NCBI GenBank assembly: GCA_018398585.1
Contig: JAGTTD010000005.1
Location: 11,645,355 to 11,709,354, forward strand
Origin: Simmondsia chinensis
Taxonomy: Eukaryota; Streptophyta; Magnoliopsida; Caryophyllales; Simmondsiaceae
Length of the DNA stretch: 64,000 bases
Direction: 5' to 3'
The position numbers and the translations under genes were made by a program. The notes under the pieces are model-generated. The model searched no databases and was not told the origin of the DNA. It worked only from the letters and a program-made list of their open reading frames with translations. Positions 22,303 to 32,769 of the stretch are shown here, piece after piece (within the stretch, counting starts at the first letter, position 1; every line of letters begins with the position of its first letter).

Positions 22303-25300
22303 CTTGTGATGGAGATCAATGATAAAGAATCAAGATTTAAATCTAAGATAATTACTAAGAATTTAAATTGTTATAAATTCATTCTTTTAAAACATTTCAT
22401 TAGTTAGGATTTCTCTAGAGTAGAGTTCTAGTTTTATTAGCTTTCTTTGTTGTTATCATAGTAGGACTGTTTAGGAGTTTATTTTCATTTATGATTCTAG
22501 TTTCTTTTCTATAAATACTTATGTAACCAAAGCCTAAAGGCAGATCATTAGATTTCGGTTCTTCACAAGGATGTTTAATCTTTATCACCTTGTTTCCTTG
22601 GTAAATAGAGAGGTTAAAAATGGCAGTTGCAGCATCTTTCTTCCCTCTTGGAGTGCCCTGACAAAGAAGGTCAATTAGGGCAGGGATGGCCCCGGCTGCG
22701 CCTATCGCCACTTTGTTCTCGACTACAACAGATAGGCTAAAAAGGGTAGCAGCCGCGTTCTCTCTTGCTTCCATGCTACCGTTCTTTAAGACGTCTACTA
22801 TATCCGATATTGCCCCTGCATTTACTATAATGCCCTTGTTTGTGTCGTTGATGGAGAGGTTGAGAAGTGCAGTTACAGCATGCTCCTGGGTCCGAGCGTC
22901 AGGGCAAGATAGTAAATCAACAAGCAAAGGGATGGCTCCGGCGTCAGCAATGCAAACTCGGTTATCTGCGTTTCGTTTGGCAAGTAGCCGGAGCTCCCCA
23001 GCAGCTGCACGTTGCTCATCTGTGTTTCCGTGTATCAGTTTCTGCAACAAGGAATCAATGGCTGCTCGATCACAGTCAGAAGCGGAGCTGCCAGATTGTT
23101 TGTTTCTGCAGGTTCCTCGGGTCTTGGGTAGCTCAACACCGTTGCTCTCGCACCAGACAGTAATTAAACTCTTCAAGACGTAGTTTGGTGTCAGTGCTGT
23201 GTGCAAAAGTGTCTGTTGTGTCTTTGGACAGGTCTTGTGTCCTGCATCCAGCCATTTTTGAATGCAGGACCTTTCATATGTCTGCACAAGCAAACCAGTT
23301 CAGTAAGCTCATGGCTATGTACTGATGGGAAATTATCATTTAGGTACCTAGAGCTGACCATTTATCACTTAGATACTCTGACATTTCAATATATATACAA
23401 TAAGGCATGCTAAGGTTGAATATTTTATTATATAGGTACCTTATGTCGGAATTTGATAAAATGTCGTAAGAATTTGACAAATGTTAGACAGAAACTGCTA
23501 ATTTAGTACATGATTATGATAACATATAGAAGCCATGTCAATATTTCCAACAAAATTTGACGTATTATGATTTAAAGGTTCACTAAATTTTGATGTAAAC
23601 AACAAATAGGCCAAAATCATGTGATGTGTTAGCAATTTTGCGGAAAAGATCATCAAATTCTCCTGGAGATACTTATCTATTGTCAAAAACATGTACCACT
23701 CCAGTATTTTCTGATGAAAATCTATCGAATCTTGGAAAAAGGGTACTTGATTATAAAATTTTAAAGCTTTATGGTGCCTAAGCGATACAAATTTTAAACC
23801 TTAAAGTATCCCATTGTATATTTTGAAACATTAAGTGTTATTTTCCTAAACTAATTTAAATAGGGCGGGTGAGTATACTCTAGAGCGACATTACAACAAC
23901 AATGCAATGCCTCAAAGAGGCTCCCACTAAGGCAAGGTCTGGGGAGGGTAAGATGTACGTAACCTTACCTCTACAGGGTCAAGACTATTCCGAAGGGCCC
24001 AACCCTAATGTTCCCTAAGTACTTGATGAGGAAAAGAACGAGGATATTATGTTCCGTAAGTGCTTGATGAGGGGAAATATATTTTATGGAAGGAAAAAGA
24101 AGGGTGTTGATGTAATGTAAGGACTGGTCACCGGAGATCTGAATGTTGTAGCTTACATATTGAAAAATGAGAAGATTGACATCCATGTAAGCAATGGAAT
24201 TAGCTTTCCCCATCCCATTTAGCATTCTGACAAATAATAATTATATCAATGCTTTACTTGTTCATTTTCTAAAATATATTGCCTAAAAATAATCTTTTTG
24301 TTCTTTTTCTCAAACTTGGTGTTCCCTTAGTTATTTAGCCCATTAAAGCAATTGTCCTTGGCAACACCGGAGCATTAATGAGGATATTTGGCTTGTGTTG
24401 ACCAAATTTGGGGATTCAAGAGTCTACAAGTAACGAGGCAGCAGATAGGGTTGCAGCTATGGGCCTTCAAGGGCAAAGAGATTAGTAGCCTCGATTCTAT
24501 GTACTAGGAGCTCTATAGGGTAAGAAGTGTTGAATCACTTAATATTGTCTTTACCATTTAAAAAAAAAAAAAAAAAACTGAGAAGTAATGCTGCTCAAAC
24601 CTGTCCTGTAGAGACAATAACAGGATCTCTCATCAATTCAAGAGAGATCGGGCAACGAAAGTCATCTGGTATAACAGGAGACCTGTGCTTGATCATTCCT
24701 TTCTCAACAACAGATGCATCGACTTCGGGAATAACAGTCAAAAGATAATCATTAAGCTTCCGGAACAATGACGACGTCATCTCAAACGAATCTCCCAAAT
24801 CCCCACTACTTGCGATGACCAGTTCATGGAAAGCACGTGACTCCTTCCTCAGGTCATCGAGTGTACTGAGGTGCAGGCTCTCTGATAGCCTTTTAAGAAC
24901 TGCAATATCAGGATCGGCTTCTTCCTGAGCTACAGCCATGTCCATCTCTAGCTGTAGATCAGGGGAGTCCATCTTGTCCCTTGCTCGTCTAAATTGTGCA
25001 TGAACAAGTTCAATCTAATGGAGGGACAATAAGAACACACCACAAGTTAGACCAAAATAGGAAAAACATGAATGTCAGGTGATCATCAACTCTTTCTTAG
25101 GCTACGTTCGGTTGGGTGGAAGACAAAGTGGGTTTGGGGGATTCGAACCCAGGATCTTTTGTTTTAGGGTCTTGACCTTTATAGTTTTTACCACTAGACT
25201 AAGGTCTCACTGGCAGAGAAGAAGACATCAACTGAATCTCTATGGAGGAAAATATTTCCTTTTCAGGTCAATGTTGGTACTAATTTATATTAGGAAATGA

Positions 25301-27520
25301 TAATAATAGGATGGAAGAAGCCTTTTCCTAAAATAAACAAAGCCCTTCATGAAATGAATTTCAGCTTGCAAGGCACAGTGGCAAACCACATTACCTGTTC
25401 TCTGACTTCCTCTGACAGATCAAGATCATCATAAGGAATTCTGCTCAACGCATCTTCGATTTGTCCAGTCATTTCCAGGAATTTGAAGGATATTTTTTCC
25501 CTGTGAACAGCCTGCCAAATGAATATGACTGTCTTCCTTAGTATTCAGAAAATTTTGTTGACAAAGTGACGGCGTATAGAAAGAACGGCACACAATTGGT
25601 CCTGCGAAGCAATTGATTTCGGCTAGCATTCAATCTAAATAATGCCATGTTCAAACATTTCAAGCATCATGTATTGTTATACCCTAGGTGATTTTAATAT
25701 CCAAGATCAGACAAGTTATTATGAGGCAATATTATTTACAGACTACCCATCTTTTGCTTATGTACCAATACCTATATCTAGAGTTGGAGGCAATTGGACA
25801 CAACCTCTCTTTAGAGTAACACCTTTTTTTGGTAACGAGGGACAGGGTTGCCCCAATTAACCCCGGCCCATGAGAAAGCCCACAATCCCCATGAGCAGGT
25901 AAGTCATGAGTATATCCTCAGCGAGAATCGAACTCCTAACCCCTGGGCGATGACCGTATGGGTAGAAGACGCCATCAATTGAGACGCCCTCATGATGGGC
26001 TCTTTAGGGTAACACCCTGAAGGAGTAAGGTTGCGCACATCACAACCTCCGCGGGCGACCGTGCTATGGCGGGAGCCTTTCTGGCACTGGGATGGTTGTT
26101 GTTGTTGTATCAATACCTATATCTACTAGGGAATGTGGATACAAAACATGAACGAGTTTTTTCGCCCTAAAAAGAGCTTGACTGCCCGCAGTTTTATCAA
26201 TTCTCCTTGGAGAAAATCCACTTAGAAGGCTTCGTAGTTCCCCAAAAAGCAAACTAACTTTAATGCCTTTATATACCTACAAGCGCCCATTTGCGTGTAG
26301 TCAATTACAGATGGTATCAAGAGAGCAGTTAACTTGGGTTCAAAAACCTCCAAGTGGAAGGAGATAGCGAGATTGTGATTAATGCCCTGAATGGAAATTT
26401 CAGGCCACCGTGGCATATCCAGAAAATTGTCCAGAACATTTTGTTGATGAACAACGCATAAAGGATTATCAGATTCAGGCATGGCTTCAGAGAAGAGAAT
26501 ATGGCTGTGGATTGTGAGATGTACGCAACCTTACCCCTACATGGTGCTACCCCGAAGGGAGGCTGTTTCCGAAGGGGCCCAACCCTAAAACCAAAAACGG
26601 AAAAGGTTTTTGTCGTTGATACGCAACATTAAACTTTGTTGAATATTTTAAAATGGATCTATCCATCCATAGCTTGCCAATACCAAAAATAAACTCCATT
26701 AAAACTCCAAAATGAAAGAATGCTTGTGCGAGAATTGTAATAAGATAGGTGAACTCCAGGAAATCATCATGCTATAATTTTTTAACATGGGAACAAGGCT
26801 TGACAAGGTGGATGGATGGATGGGATGCTACTTCTCTAAATTTTTCCCAATGCTTGATCCTTGGGAAACAAGTGGAATTATCAGTTACTAAGATGGATTT
26901 TATTTCTACTACAATCTATCCCACTGAAACTTAAGTGTTTTTCCTTTATATAGCTATAAACGTATTAAAAAACATGAAACATTTCTAAGTTCATCTCAAA
27001 TGAACCAAAACTTCCAACTGTGAAGAACCCCGCATTTGAAATGAGGACTGCTTTGATTTCACGCTCTCTGACTATTTGTCGTTCTTATCTGCTTGCTAGT
27101 ACCTCAGCGCCTCGATGTTTAGAGGTTCTAGCATCACTTCAAATATCAGAACGAAAAGGCAGCTTTCACACTTTAAATCTGCTTCCGTGGGAGAAAGTTA
27201 ACTATGCTGAATTGTTCAACACTTCATTATCCCCCAAAAAAAATTTGCTCAGCACTTCAAGCAAATCAGCTGCCCTCCCCTCTAAACCGATACATATCGG
27301 ATCAAACACAACTATTTCAAATTCTTACCACTTCACTAATGGTTTCAGGCAAATATCGAGCTCTGAATACCATAAAGTGAAACTTGTTCAACACTATATG
27401 CCCAAAACCATATTGCATCTGAACTTAAAAAAGACAAAAAAAATTAGGCCTAACTTCTTCAAAATCATGACATGTGTACTTTTTTTCTCGGTAGGTTACC
27501 CGGGAGAAAGAGGAAAAAAA

Positions 27521-27551
<31 letters not shown>

Positions 27552-29593
27552 GGGTGGAGGGAGGGGTGTGCCATAAGTATTATAGTGGATATTCAAACTT
27601 GGGTGGCATGCAAGGCCGCAGGTCTTCTCTGCCATTAGGCTATGTCCCTAGGGGACATGTGTACACTTAAGCATTAGTTGTGGATCTTGCAATCTCCCAA
27701 TGGCTAGAATTTAGAATACAATGTCTAGTATGGAAAATAAGCGCATTGGAACAAGGGCTATAAAACAGGCCTGCATTTCTATTCCACGTTCGAATCGTCA
27801 TTTGAATCTGTTCACCGGCATAAGTACATAACTACAACCTAAAACAACCATATACCATAACCTCTTTTTTCACAACCTCCAGAAAGTAAAATCTAACTAG
27901 ATTGAACCATGGTTGTTAAAATCGCGATTTAAATCGCAAAATCGTACAATTCTACGATTTTACTTTGCCCCAGTGATCCAAATCGGTTAAAAAATCGTAC
28001 TCAAGTAGAATCGGGGTAGAATCGTAGCAAAATCGGTAGAATCGCATCAGAATCGGTAGAATCGCAAGTAGAATCGCGATTCTGATGCGATTCTACCCGA
28101 TTCTACTTAAAGGCCTGTGCTCACGTGCAAAAGTCACGATTTTAATGTGTTTTTCTACATTTTTGTATAATATATTACGCCCTAACTTTCTATATTAATC
28201 TCATCTTTGATTTTATATTTTCTATTAACTATTGAAGTAAAAATCTACTATTAATTGTATATCTTGAGGAGGTTTTACTGTTTTAGTACTGAAATTGAGA
28301 GTGTACTCGTTGTCTCAAGTGATATGGAAGGTTTGGTTAGAGATGCTGCTACCATTGGGGATAATTCTCTTAATGATGGTAGAAATACAAACACTAGTAC
28401 TGCAAATGATATTGATGACAATAACTTTGATTTTGGATATGAATTTGATGGTGCTATGAGTTGAGAGATTTGAGCGTATGTTTTATGTTAGAATAATGTT
28501 ACTCTTTTTCCTACCTTGAGGTTTCCAATATATTGTAAAACTATTATCTTGTGGACTTTTTGATGTTCTTTATCATATATTTGAGAATTGTTATTTTGAT
28601 GTTCTTTATCATATATTTGAGAATTGTTATGCTAATTTTGTCAATATAAATAATTTACTTACACAGAAAGTAGAATCTTACGATTCTCGATTTGATTCTA
28701 CGATTCCGATTCTACTGACCCCTCATCGATTCTACGTAAAATTCCGATTTTGACAACCTTGGATTGAACCACTATCCGTGAGGCCAAAGGTCCATGAATC
28801 AATAATTCACCATGACAAATGCAGAACCGCGCAAGGATCACCTGTTCCTCATATAAAGTCTGTGAAAGTATACCATAAGAGGATAAATCCCTGCTGTCTG
28901 ATCAGGAATCATACAATCTTCTTGCCCATATCAACAAAGATAAAGCATGATTTGCAAAACAAAAACTTGAACAAAGGAGATTCTAAGGCTTCTTTTTGAC
29001 CTTGAATCATGCACCCAGCATCATCCTACAACTTCTCTGTAGGGGGTGGCACCCTGTAGGGTAAGATTGCCTACATCTTACTCTCAATAGACCCTGCCTT
29101 GGCGGGAAGCTCTTTAAGGCCCTGGGAGGTGGTTGTCGTCATCATCTCCCATCCCATATTATTAATCAAAATCAGTAAGTTTAACTAATTAGCGCCCTAA
29201 TCTCTAGCAACAAGCATCCAACCAGAAGGGACATATCAAGATTTCAAATAATTGGAAATCTCTAAACAACCCACATAAGAAAAGGAGAAAAAAAAGTAAA
29301 ATTTACAATACCTGATACAATTTACTGGTTTCAGTAACCCACTTAAGAAGCTCCTTAGATGAATTGAGCACTGCCCACAACGATTCAAGAGCACAAACCT
29401 CTTCATCCTTAAGCTCAGCATCTCTGTCCATCAATTCCTCAAACAAAGGGCTCAATAATTTCACCCTTCTCACCAGATTCGAGTACATTTTCTTAGAAGA
29501 ATTCTTGCATTCGGGCAACCCAGAGATTTCTTTGATGATTTGGACCAGTTGGGTCACAATTGTATCCTTTGAATTCTCTTCAATTGGACCCAT
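21916..29593 (-). CDS. PUB14: U-box E3 ubiquitin-protein ligase with ARM repeats (PUB13/PUB14 type)
   Basis: Five coding exons: 29593-29312, 25511-25395, 25014-24601, 23281-22589 and 22302-21916. All junctions are GT-AG and phase 0, giving 630 codons; Arabidopsis PUB14 is close to this length. Domains in order: plant-specific helical U-box N-terminal domain (about residues 1-240), U-box (about 248-322, with [20 protein letters not shown], then [11 protein letters not shown]), and ARM repeats (about 345-620, with [14 protein letters not shown] and [11 protein letters not shown]). By family knowledge the U-box binds the E2 enzyme and the ARM repeats hold substrates; PUB13/14 relatives act in immune receptor turnover and stress signalling. 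The start ATG opens exon 1 (MGPIEEN). No stop or shift was seen. Introns are 3800, 380, 1319 and 286 bp and carry transposons. The exact orthologue (PUB13 or PUB14) is not decided. Confidence 0.93.
22589..23281 (-). CDS. PUB14: U-box gene coding exon 4
   Basis: 231 codons, from [11 protein letters not shown] (second half of the U-box) through the linker with SSASDCDR and most of the ARM repeats, to IYQGNK. Acceptor GTGCAG|ACAT, donor ACAAG|GTGATA. Confidence 0.93.
23893..24006 (-). mobile_element. Au-like SINE in intron 3 of the U-box gene
   Basis: Left (CAA)n end, then 'aatgcctcaaagaggctccc', 'aaggtctggggaggg', 'gatgtacgtaacc' and 'ttccgaagggcccaaccc'. Target repeats are not clear. It is in the same orientation as the gene. 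Confidence 0.65.
24008..24600. other. Remainder of intron 3
   Basis: Directly after the SINE, ATGTTCC-TAAGT-CTTGATGAGG occurs twice with a 41-bp period (24008 and 24049). The rest is AT-rich with a poly(A) run near 24560. No ORF or other element was recognised. Confidence 0.4.
24601..25014 (-). CDS. PUB14: U-box gene coding exon 3
   Basis: 138 codons, from [11 protein letters not shown] to VIVSTGQ. It ends inside the U-box. Acceptor CATTAG|ATTG, donor GGACAG|GTTTGA. Confidence 0.92.
25098..25211 (-). mobile_element. tRNA-derived SINE head in intron 2 of the U-box gene
   Basis: The minus strand carries an A box TAGTCTAGTGG (25201-25191) and a B box GGTTCGAATCC (25149-25139), both close to the Pol III consensus and about 41 bp apart. 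No cloverleaf or 3' CCA-side stem could be drawn, so it is a SINE head and not a tRNA gene. The 3' end is uncertain, near the 'gctacgttcggttgggtgg' segment. Confidence 0.6.
25395..25511 (-). CDS. PUB14: U-box gene coding exon 2
   Basis: 39 codons with [14 protein letters not shown] and SEEVREQ, a conserved segment of the N-terminal domain in this family. Acceptor GGCAG|GCTG, donor CAG|GTAATG. Confidence 0.9.
25781..26110 (+). mobile_element. Au-like SINE (interrupted) in intron 1 of the U-box gene
   Basis: Flanked by CAATACCTATATCTA at 25766-25780 and 26111-26125, a 15-bp target repeat that may extend to 20 bp. The plus strand reads an Au-like body: 'gtaaggttgcgcacatc', 'gcgggagcc' and 'ctggcactggga', with a GTTGTTGTTGTTGT tail. 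The 176-bp SINE at 25824-25999 plus its own 17-bp repeat splits it; without these the body is 137 bp. Confidence 0.82.
25824..25999 (-). mobile_element. 176-bp tRNA-derived SINE, copy 1 (nested in a SINE)
   Basis: Flanked by CTCTTTAGAGTAACACC (25807-25823) and the same with one change (26000-26016). On the minus strand it starts CCCATCATGAGGGCGTC, has a tRNA-like B box GAGTTCGATTCTC, then 'tactcatgacttacctgctc', and ends in a short A run. It is the same length as the copy at 47518-47693. I do not recognise the family. Confidence 0.78.
26510..26590 (-). mobile_element. Fragment of an Au-like SINE in intron 1
   Basis: It holds 'gatgtacgcaaccttacccctaca', 'gctaccccgaagggaggctgtttccg' and 'gggcccaaccc', the tRNA-related half of the Au-like element in reverse orientation. 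The (CAA)n side is missing. 26591-27520 shows no recognised element. Confidence 0.6.
27521..27549 (+). repeat. 29-base guanine homopolymer in intron 1
   Basis: An unbroken run of 29 G preceded by 7 A. The gene is on the other strand, so its pre-mRNA would carry a C run here. The length of such a run is also easily misjudged by sequencing. Confidence 0.75.
27908..28761. mobile_element. hAT-like DNA transposon remnant in intron 1
   Basis: The 854-bp element has inverted ends CATGGTTGTTAAAATC / CAAGGTTGTCAAAATC, flanked by the exact 8-bp repeat GATTGAAC (27900-27907 and 28762-28769). Eight-bp duplication and CA ends are the hAT signature. Both subterminal regions are packed with AGAATCG/CGATTCT words in both orientations (about 27920-28110 and 28670-28750). 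The interior is AT-rich and holds a short ORF (28255-28464). No full transposase is present, so it is non-autonomous or internally deleted. Confidence 0.8.
28255..28464 (+). pseudogene. Short acidic ORF inside the hAT-like element
   Basis: 69 codons, ending [14 protein letters not shown]. The acidic, Asn/Asp-rich tail may be the C-terminal end of a BED-finger hAT transposase, but no DUF659 or dimerisation motif is left to prove it. Confidence 0.35.
29036..29143 (+). mobile_element. Au-like SINE fragment in intron 1
   Basis: The plus strand reads 'gtagggtaagattgcctacatctta', 'agaccctgccttggcgggaagctc' and 'gccctgggaggtggttgtcg', an Au-like body with a decayed (TTG) tail. The ATCATC words on both sides are too simple to count as a target repeat. 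Confidence 0.6.
29312..29593 (-). CDS. PUB14: U-box gene coding exon 1
   Basis: 94 codons from MGPIEEN to SKLYQ, the start of the helical N-terminal domain. The donor reads CAG|GTATTG. The upstream flank (29594-29990) has no ORF and probably holds the 5' UTR and promoter; a minus-strand CTTATAGT near 29905 is a weak TATA candidate. Confidence 0.9.
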
Positions 29594-30419
29594 TTCGGAA
29601 ACCCTAAAAGCAAAATTGAAAATTTAGATGGCACCCAGATGAGAAAATGGGATGAGTTTTGTGGGTTTTGTTAACAGGGAGGAAATAGAAAAGGGCTGGT
29701 TTTTGAGAATTTGGGGGCATGAAATTCGAACGAAAAAGTCAAAAATTTAAACAATGTATTATTGTTGAACATGATGATGATCGGACGAGTCTGCTGGGCG
29801 TGTTGAAGGTGCGAAACAGAGAAGAAAGTGGGGCGGGGGGCACGAGCAGACACGGTCACACGGAAAGCAATGACATCAGCCTGCTTCCTAAACTTTAAGA
29901 GCGACTATAAGAAATCGGATTTCCCGACTTGGGTTAGAGAAATTCCGAGGAAGGGTCTCATTTGAAATTAAAGATTGAATCCAAATTTTTTTTTTTTTTT
30001 ATTACAATTGTTGTTCAAATAAGACCGTGGTTAAGTTACTCGGTATAAATATTAGTATTTATAATCTTAAGTAAGTTGTGCAAGCCATCCATGAAGAAGA
30101 ACAGAATAGACCTCTCCTTAGGACCTTTCTGTCATCGTATTTTTGTGCGCTTGTACTAGGTATTCTGATTCTGAGAAATTGGGTAGGTGATATACAACAT
30201 TATGATTATTTAGGATATGGCATTTTCAACATTAGTTCTGCAATGTGATTAGCTCATCGTTTGGATTGGAAGAAGAGAAACTCTTGGGAGTTTAAGTGAA
30301 TTTGGTCCCATGATATCCATCCACAGCTTAAAATTTTTTAACGACAATAACTGAACGATGATTTGGTTAGGTGCTAACCTGATGAGAGATGTATCCAAGG
30401 AGGGGTAGGGGCAAAGAGG
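29594..30419. other. 5' flank of the U-box gene
   Basis: Presumed 5' UTR and promoter of the U-box gene lie in the first few hundred bases, followed by a T run near 29987 and AT-rich DNA. No ORF or element was recognised. Confidence 0.4.
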
Positions 30420-30850
30420 ATGCATTAAGATAAATTTTGATAGTTCAAAGCATAGTACCTCTAAACGGCAGGGTTTATTATTGGTGGCTAAGAAGGCAAG
30501 ATAATTCTAGGAGTGATCGAGAGAGATGGGGAATGCTCCAATCTTAGTTGTAGAGGCGTTTACGACAAAAAATAGGTTAGAGAAGGCAATCAAACTGAGT
30601 TTTCAGTCAGTAGAATTAAAATGTGATAAATAGGTAGCGGTTAAAGTGATAAAATGGTTGTATGATGTTCCAACTAACGTTTGGACTACTATAGATGATA
30701 TCCGTACTTCTAACTCAAAGGTGAAGCAGATCTATTTTCCATTATTATTTCAAGGAAAAGAATAGGGCAGCAAATTGTTACGCTAACCGGGTCATGGTTT
30801 TTCAGCTTTTGCAGCTTGAAAGTGCCTACTAAATTATTTTTGGTGTATTC
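30420..30850 (+). pseudogene. RNase H-like relic (RVT_3 type)
   Basis: The plus strand reads CIKINFDSSKH, then with stops and shifts an E-L-K-C-D segment, VIKWLYDVPTNVW and IDDIR. This follows the plant RVT_3 RNase H pattern of KxNFDGS, ExDS, a valine/isoleucine segment and xDI. The start of the domain agrees best. It is probably left from a LINE or a captured RNase H gene. Dead. Confidence 0.5.
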
Positions 30851-31124
30851 TCATCACTGCAGATTGTTTAGACCTTTTTTTTTTTTTCTCCTTAGAGAGA
30901 GGACCTAATTCCTCTTTTTCCCTTACTATTGTAAACAAACATACCAATGCTTAAAAAAAGGGTTAAGTGAACCTAATTTTTGTATTTAATTTAAATGTTC
31001 AATCATATAGTAAAATATTAATAAATATAAAAATATTTTATACGACTTTTTTTTAAAAGTTAATGATTTCTTACTATGTCCATGAAGTATATTAATTAGG
31101 CGCATTATTCAGATACGAATAGCA

Positions 31125-31340
31125 TTGCTCGATGAAATGGCAGCTAGAGATGCCTTATATCTTCCTAACTGTTTTGGACCTTATGAGATTCTTATAAAGG
31201 GCGATAATGAAGTGGTGATTAAAGCTATTATAAATTCATATACAACTCCAGCGGACATCTTAACTATCGTGGACAATGTTCATCTTATCAATCATCAGTT
31301 TATTCGGGTATCTTTCAAATCACTGTTTACAAGCAAATAG
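31125..31340 (+). pseudogene. Second RNase H-like relic
   Basis: A 71-codon ORF with EMAARDALYL, ILIKGDNEVVIKAI and ILTIVDNV follows the second half of the RVT_3 RNase H domain (E...AL, xGDN..VI, I.DI). The D and E active-site positions of the first half are not in this piece. It lies 300 bp after a similar relic and may be part of the same old insertion. 31341-31977 shows only AT-rich, poly(A/T)-containing DNA. Confidence 0.45.
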
Positions 31341-31993
31341 ATCTGCGAATTGGTGAATTTGGGTTGTAAAGGTTTTAGCCTTTAAATGTCGCAGTGCCCG
31401 CCGAACAGAGCCCTTTCAACTCTTATTAGAGCTGATGCTTTAAAATTCTCCATTCATGGTGGACGGTTATAAGGCCAGTTGTCTTTACCCTTTTTTTAAA
31501 AGAACATTGCTTAGCGTTAAAAAGAAGGAGAAGCTCCCTCATTTAGGAACGACGTGCAATGTAACACTAATTTTTTTGATACCATACTTTTTTCATGACT
31601 AATAGCTTACAATAATTTTTAGGCTCTGTTTAGAATTAAGAAAATCTAAAAGAAAGAAAAATGTAAGTAAAAAAAGTTGAAGGAAAAGAAAATAGGAAAA
31701 ATACCACTTTTTTTTTCCGTTGTTTGAAAGTAAGGAAAAGTAGCGAAAAAAGTATGTTTCTAAGATTAATTTTTTTTTTTTTTTTGCCTTTCTTTGGTTG
31801 GTAGAAAATAAAACGAAAAAAATAAATTATCTAACCTAATAAGCTATATTCTTCTCATATTGTGTGAGCCCTGAGAATTTCTAGTTACCAATCTTGACAT
31901 TGTTTTATTGGAATTTATTATTTAAGCACTTCGGGTTTAATTTTTGATCATTCAAATATCTGACATTTTACTATATGTAATAAAAGATCTTGA

Positions 31994-32079
31994 AGGGGAA
32001 AGGCTGCGTACATCTACCCCCCCAGACCCTGCTTATGCGGGAGCCCTTGGAGGCATTGGATTTTTTGTTGTTGTTGTTG
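31994..32079 (+). mobile_element. 5'-truncated Au-like SINE
   Basis: Flanked by TAATAAAAGATCTTGA (31978-31993) and TAATTAAAGATCTTGA (32080-32095), 15 of 16 bases the same. The 86-bp body reads 'ggctgcgtacatctaccc', 'agaccctgcttatgcgggagcc' and a (TTG)n tail. Both tRNA boxes are missing, as after 5' truncation. Confidence 0.82.
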
Positions 32080-32223
32080 TAATTAAAGATCTTGAGGTTT
32101 AAAAACTCTAGAGAAATTTTGGTTTTAGGTATCATGAGTTTAAAATAATTTTTAAATATTTAAAATACTTCTCCAAATATTTCTCAAATGTATAAATATT
32201 TATCAATTTGTAAAATATTTTTA

Positions 32224-32603
32224 TGGGTTATTTACACCAAATGTCTTTGCACATTTTTCATTATGCCAGCTTAGTCCTTATACTTTTAATTGTGTCAATT
32301 TAGTCCCTCCATAATTTGTACTACGTTAATTTACTCCTTTTTATCAAATTTTAGTTAAATTATTGACGGAACTTTAAACGGGATAATCGCGTTAGATTCA
32401 AATAACCCACTATTAGTCCATTTGTTGATTCAATATAACACAATCTATAGCCGAACCATTAAACATTTCTTTAACTTAACAAAACTTTTACTCTGAAACC
32501 AAATTAACACAATATAAATTATACATAGATTAAATTACCACAATTAAAAGTGGACTAAATTGATATAATAGATAAAGTAAAGGCACCTATAGTGTCAGCA
32601 ACC
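32224..32603. mobile_element. Mutator-like MITE, copy 1
   Basis: 380 bp with imperfect long inverted ends (TGGGTTATTTACACC...CAGCAACC) built around 'gtcaatttagtcc'. Flanked by the exact 9-bp repeat ATATTTTTA (32215-32223 and 32604-32612). Nine-bp duplications are typical of Mutator-like elements. No coding capacity. Confidence 0.75.
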
Positions 32604-32769
32604 ATATTTTTAAATATATAAATATTTTTTAAATATTTAAGGTTTTTTATGACATATTTTAATAATTTTTAAAATAATTAATATTTTAAAAAATTATCAA
32701 ATATTTTAATACTTTTAAAATTATTATAAACGTAACTAATTTTTTAGGTATTTTCTTTTTCTTTAAGTG

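Noticed and set aside
22686..23183. 165-codon plus-strand ORF
   Set aside because: It is the exact antisense shadow of ARM-repeat exon 4.
25139..25201. A and B box pair that could be a tRNA gene
   Set aside because: The boxes are good but no acceptor, anticodon or T-stem pairing could be drawn, and similar heads occur in SINEs; called a SINE head.
27020..27670. 216-codon plus-strand ORF in intron 1
   Set aside because: It reads through the 29-G run as poly-Gly, has no known domain and lies antisense in an intron of the U-box gene.
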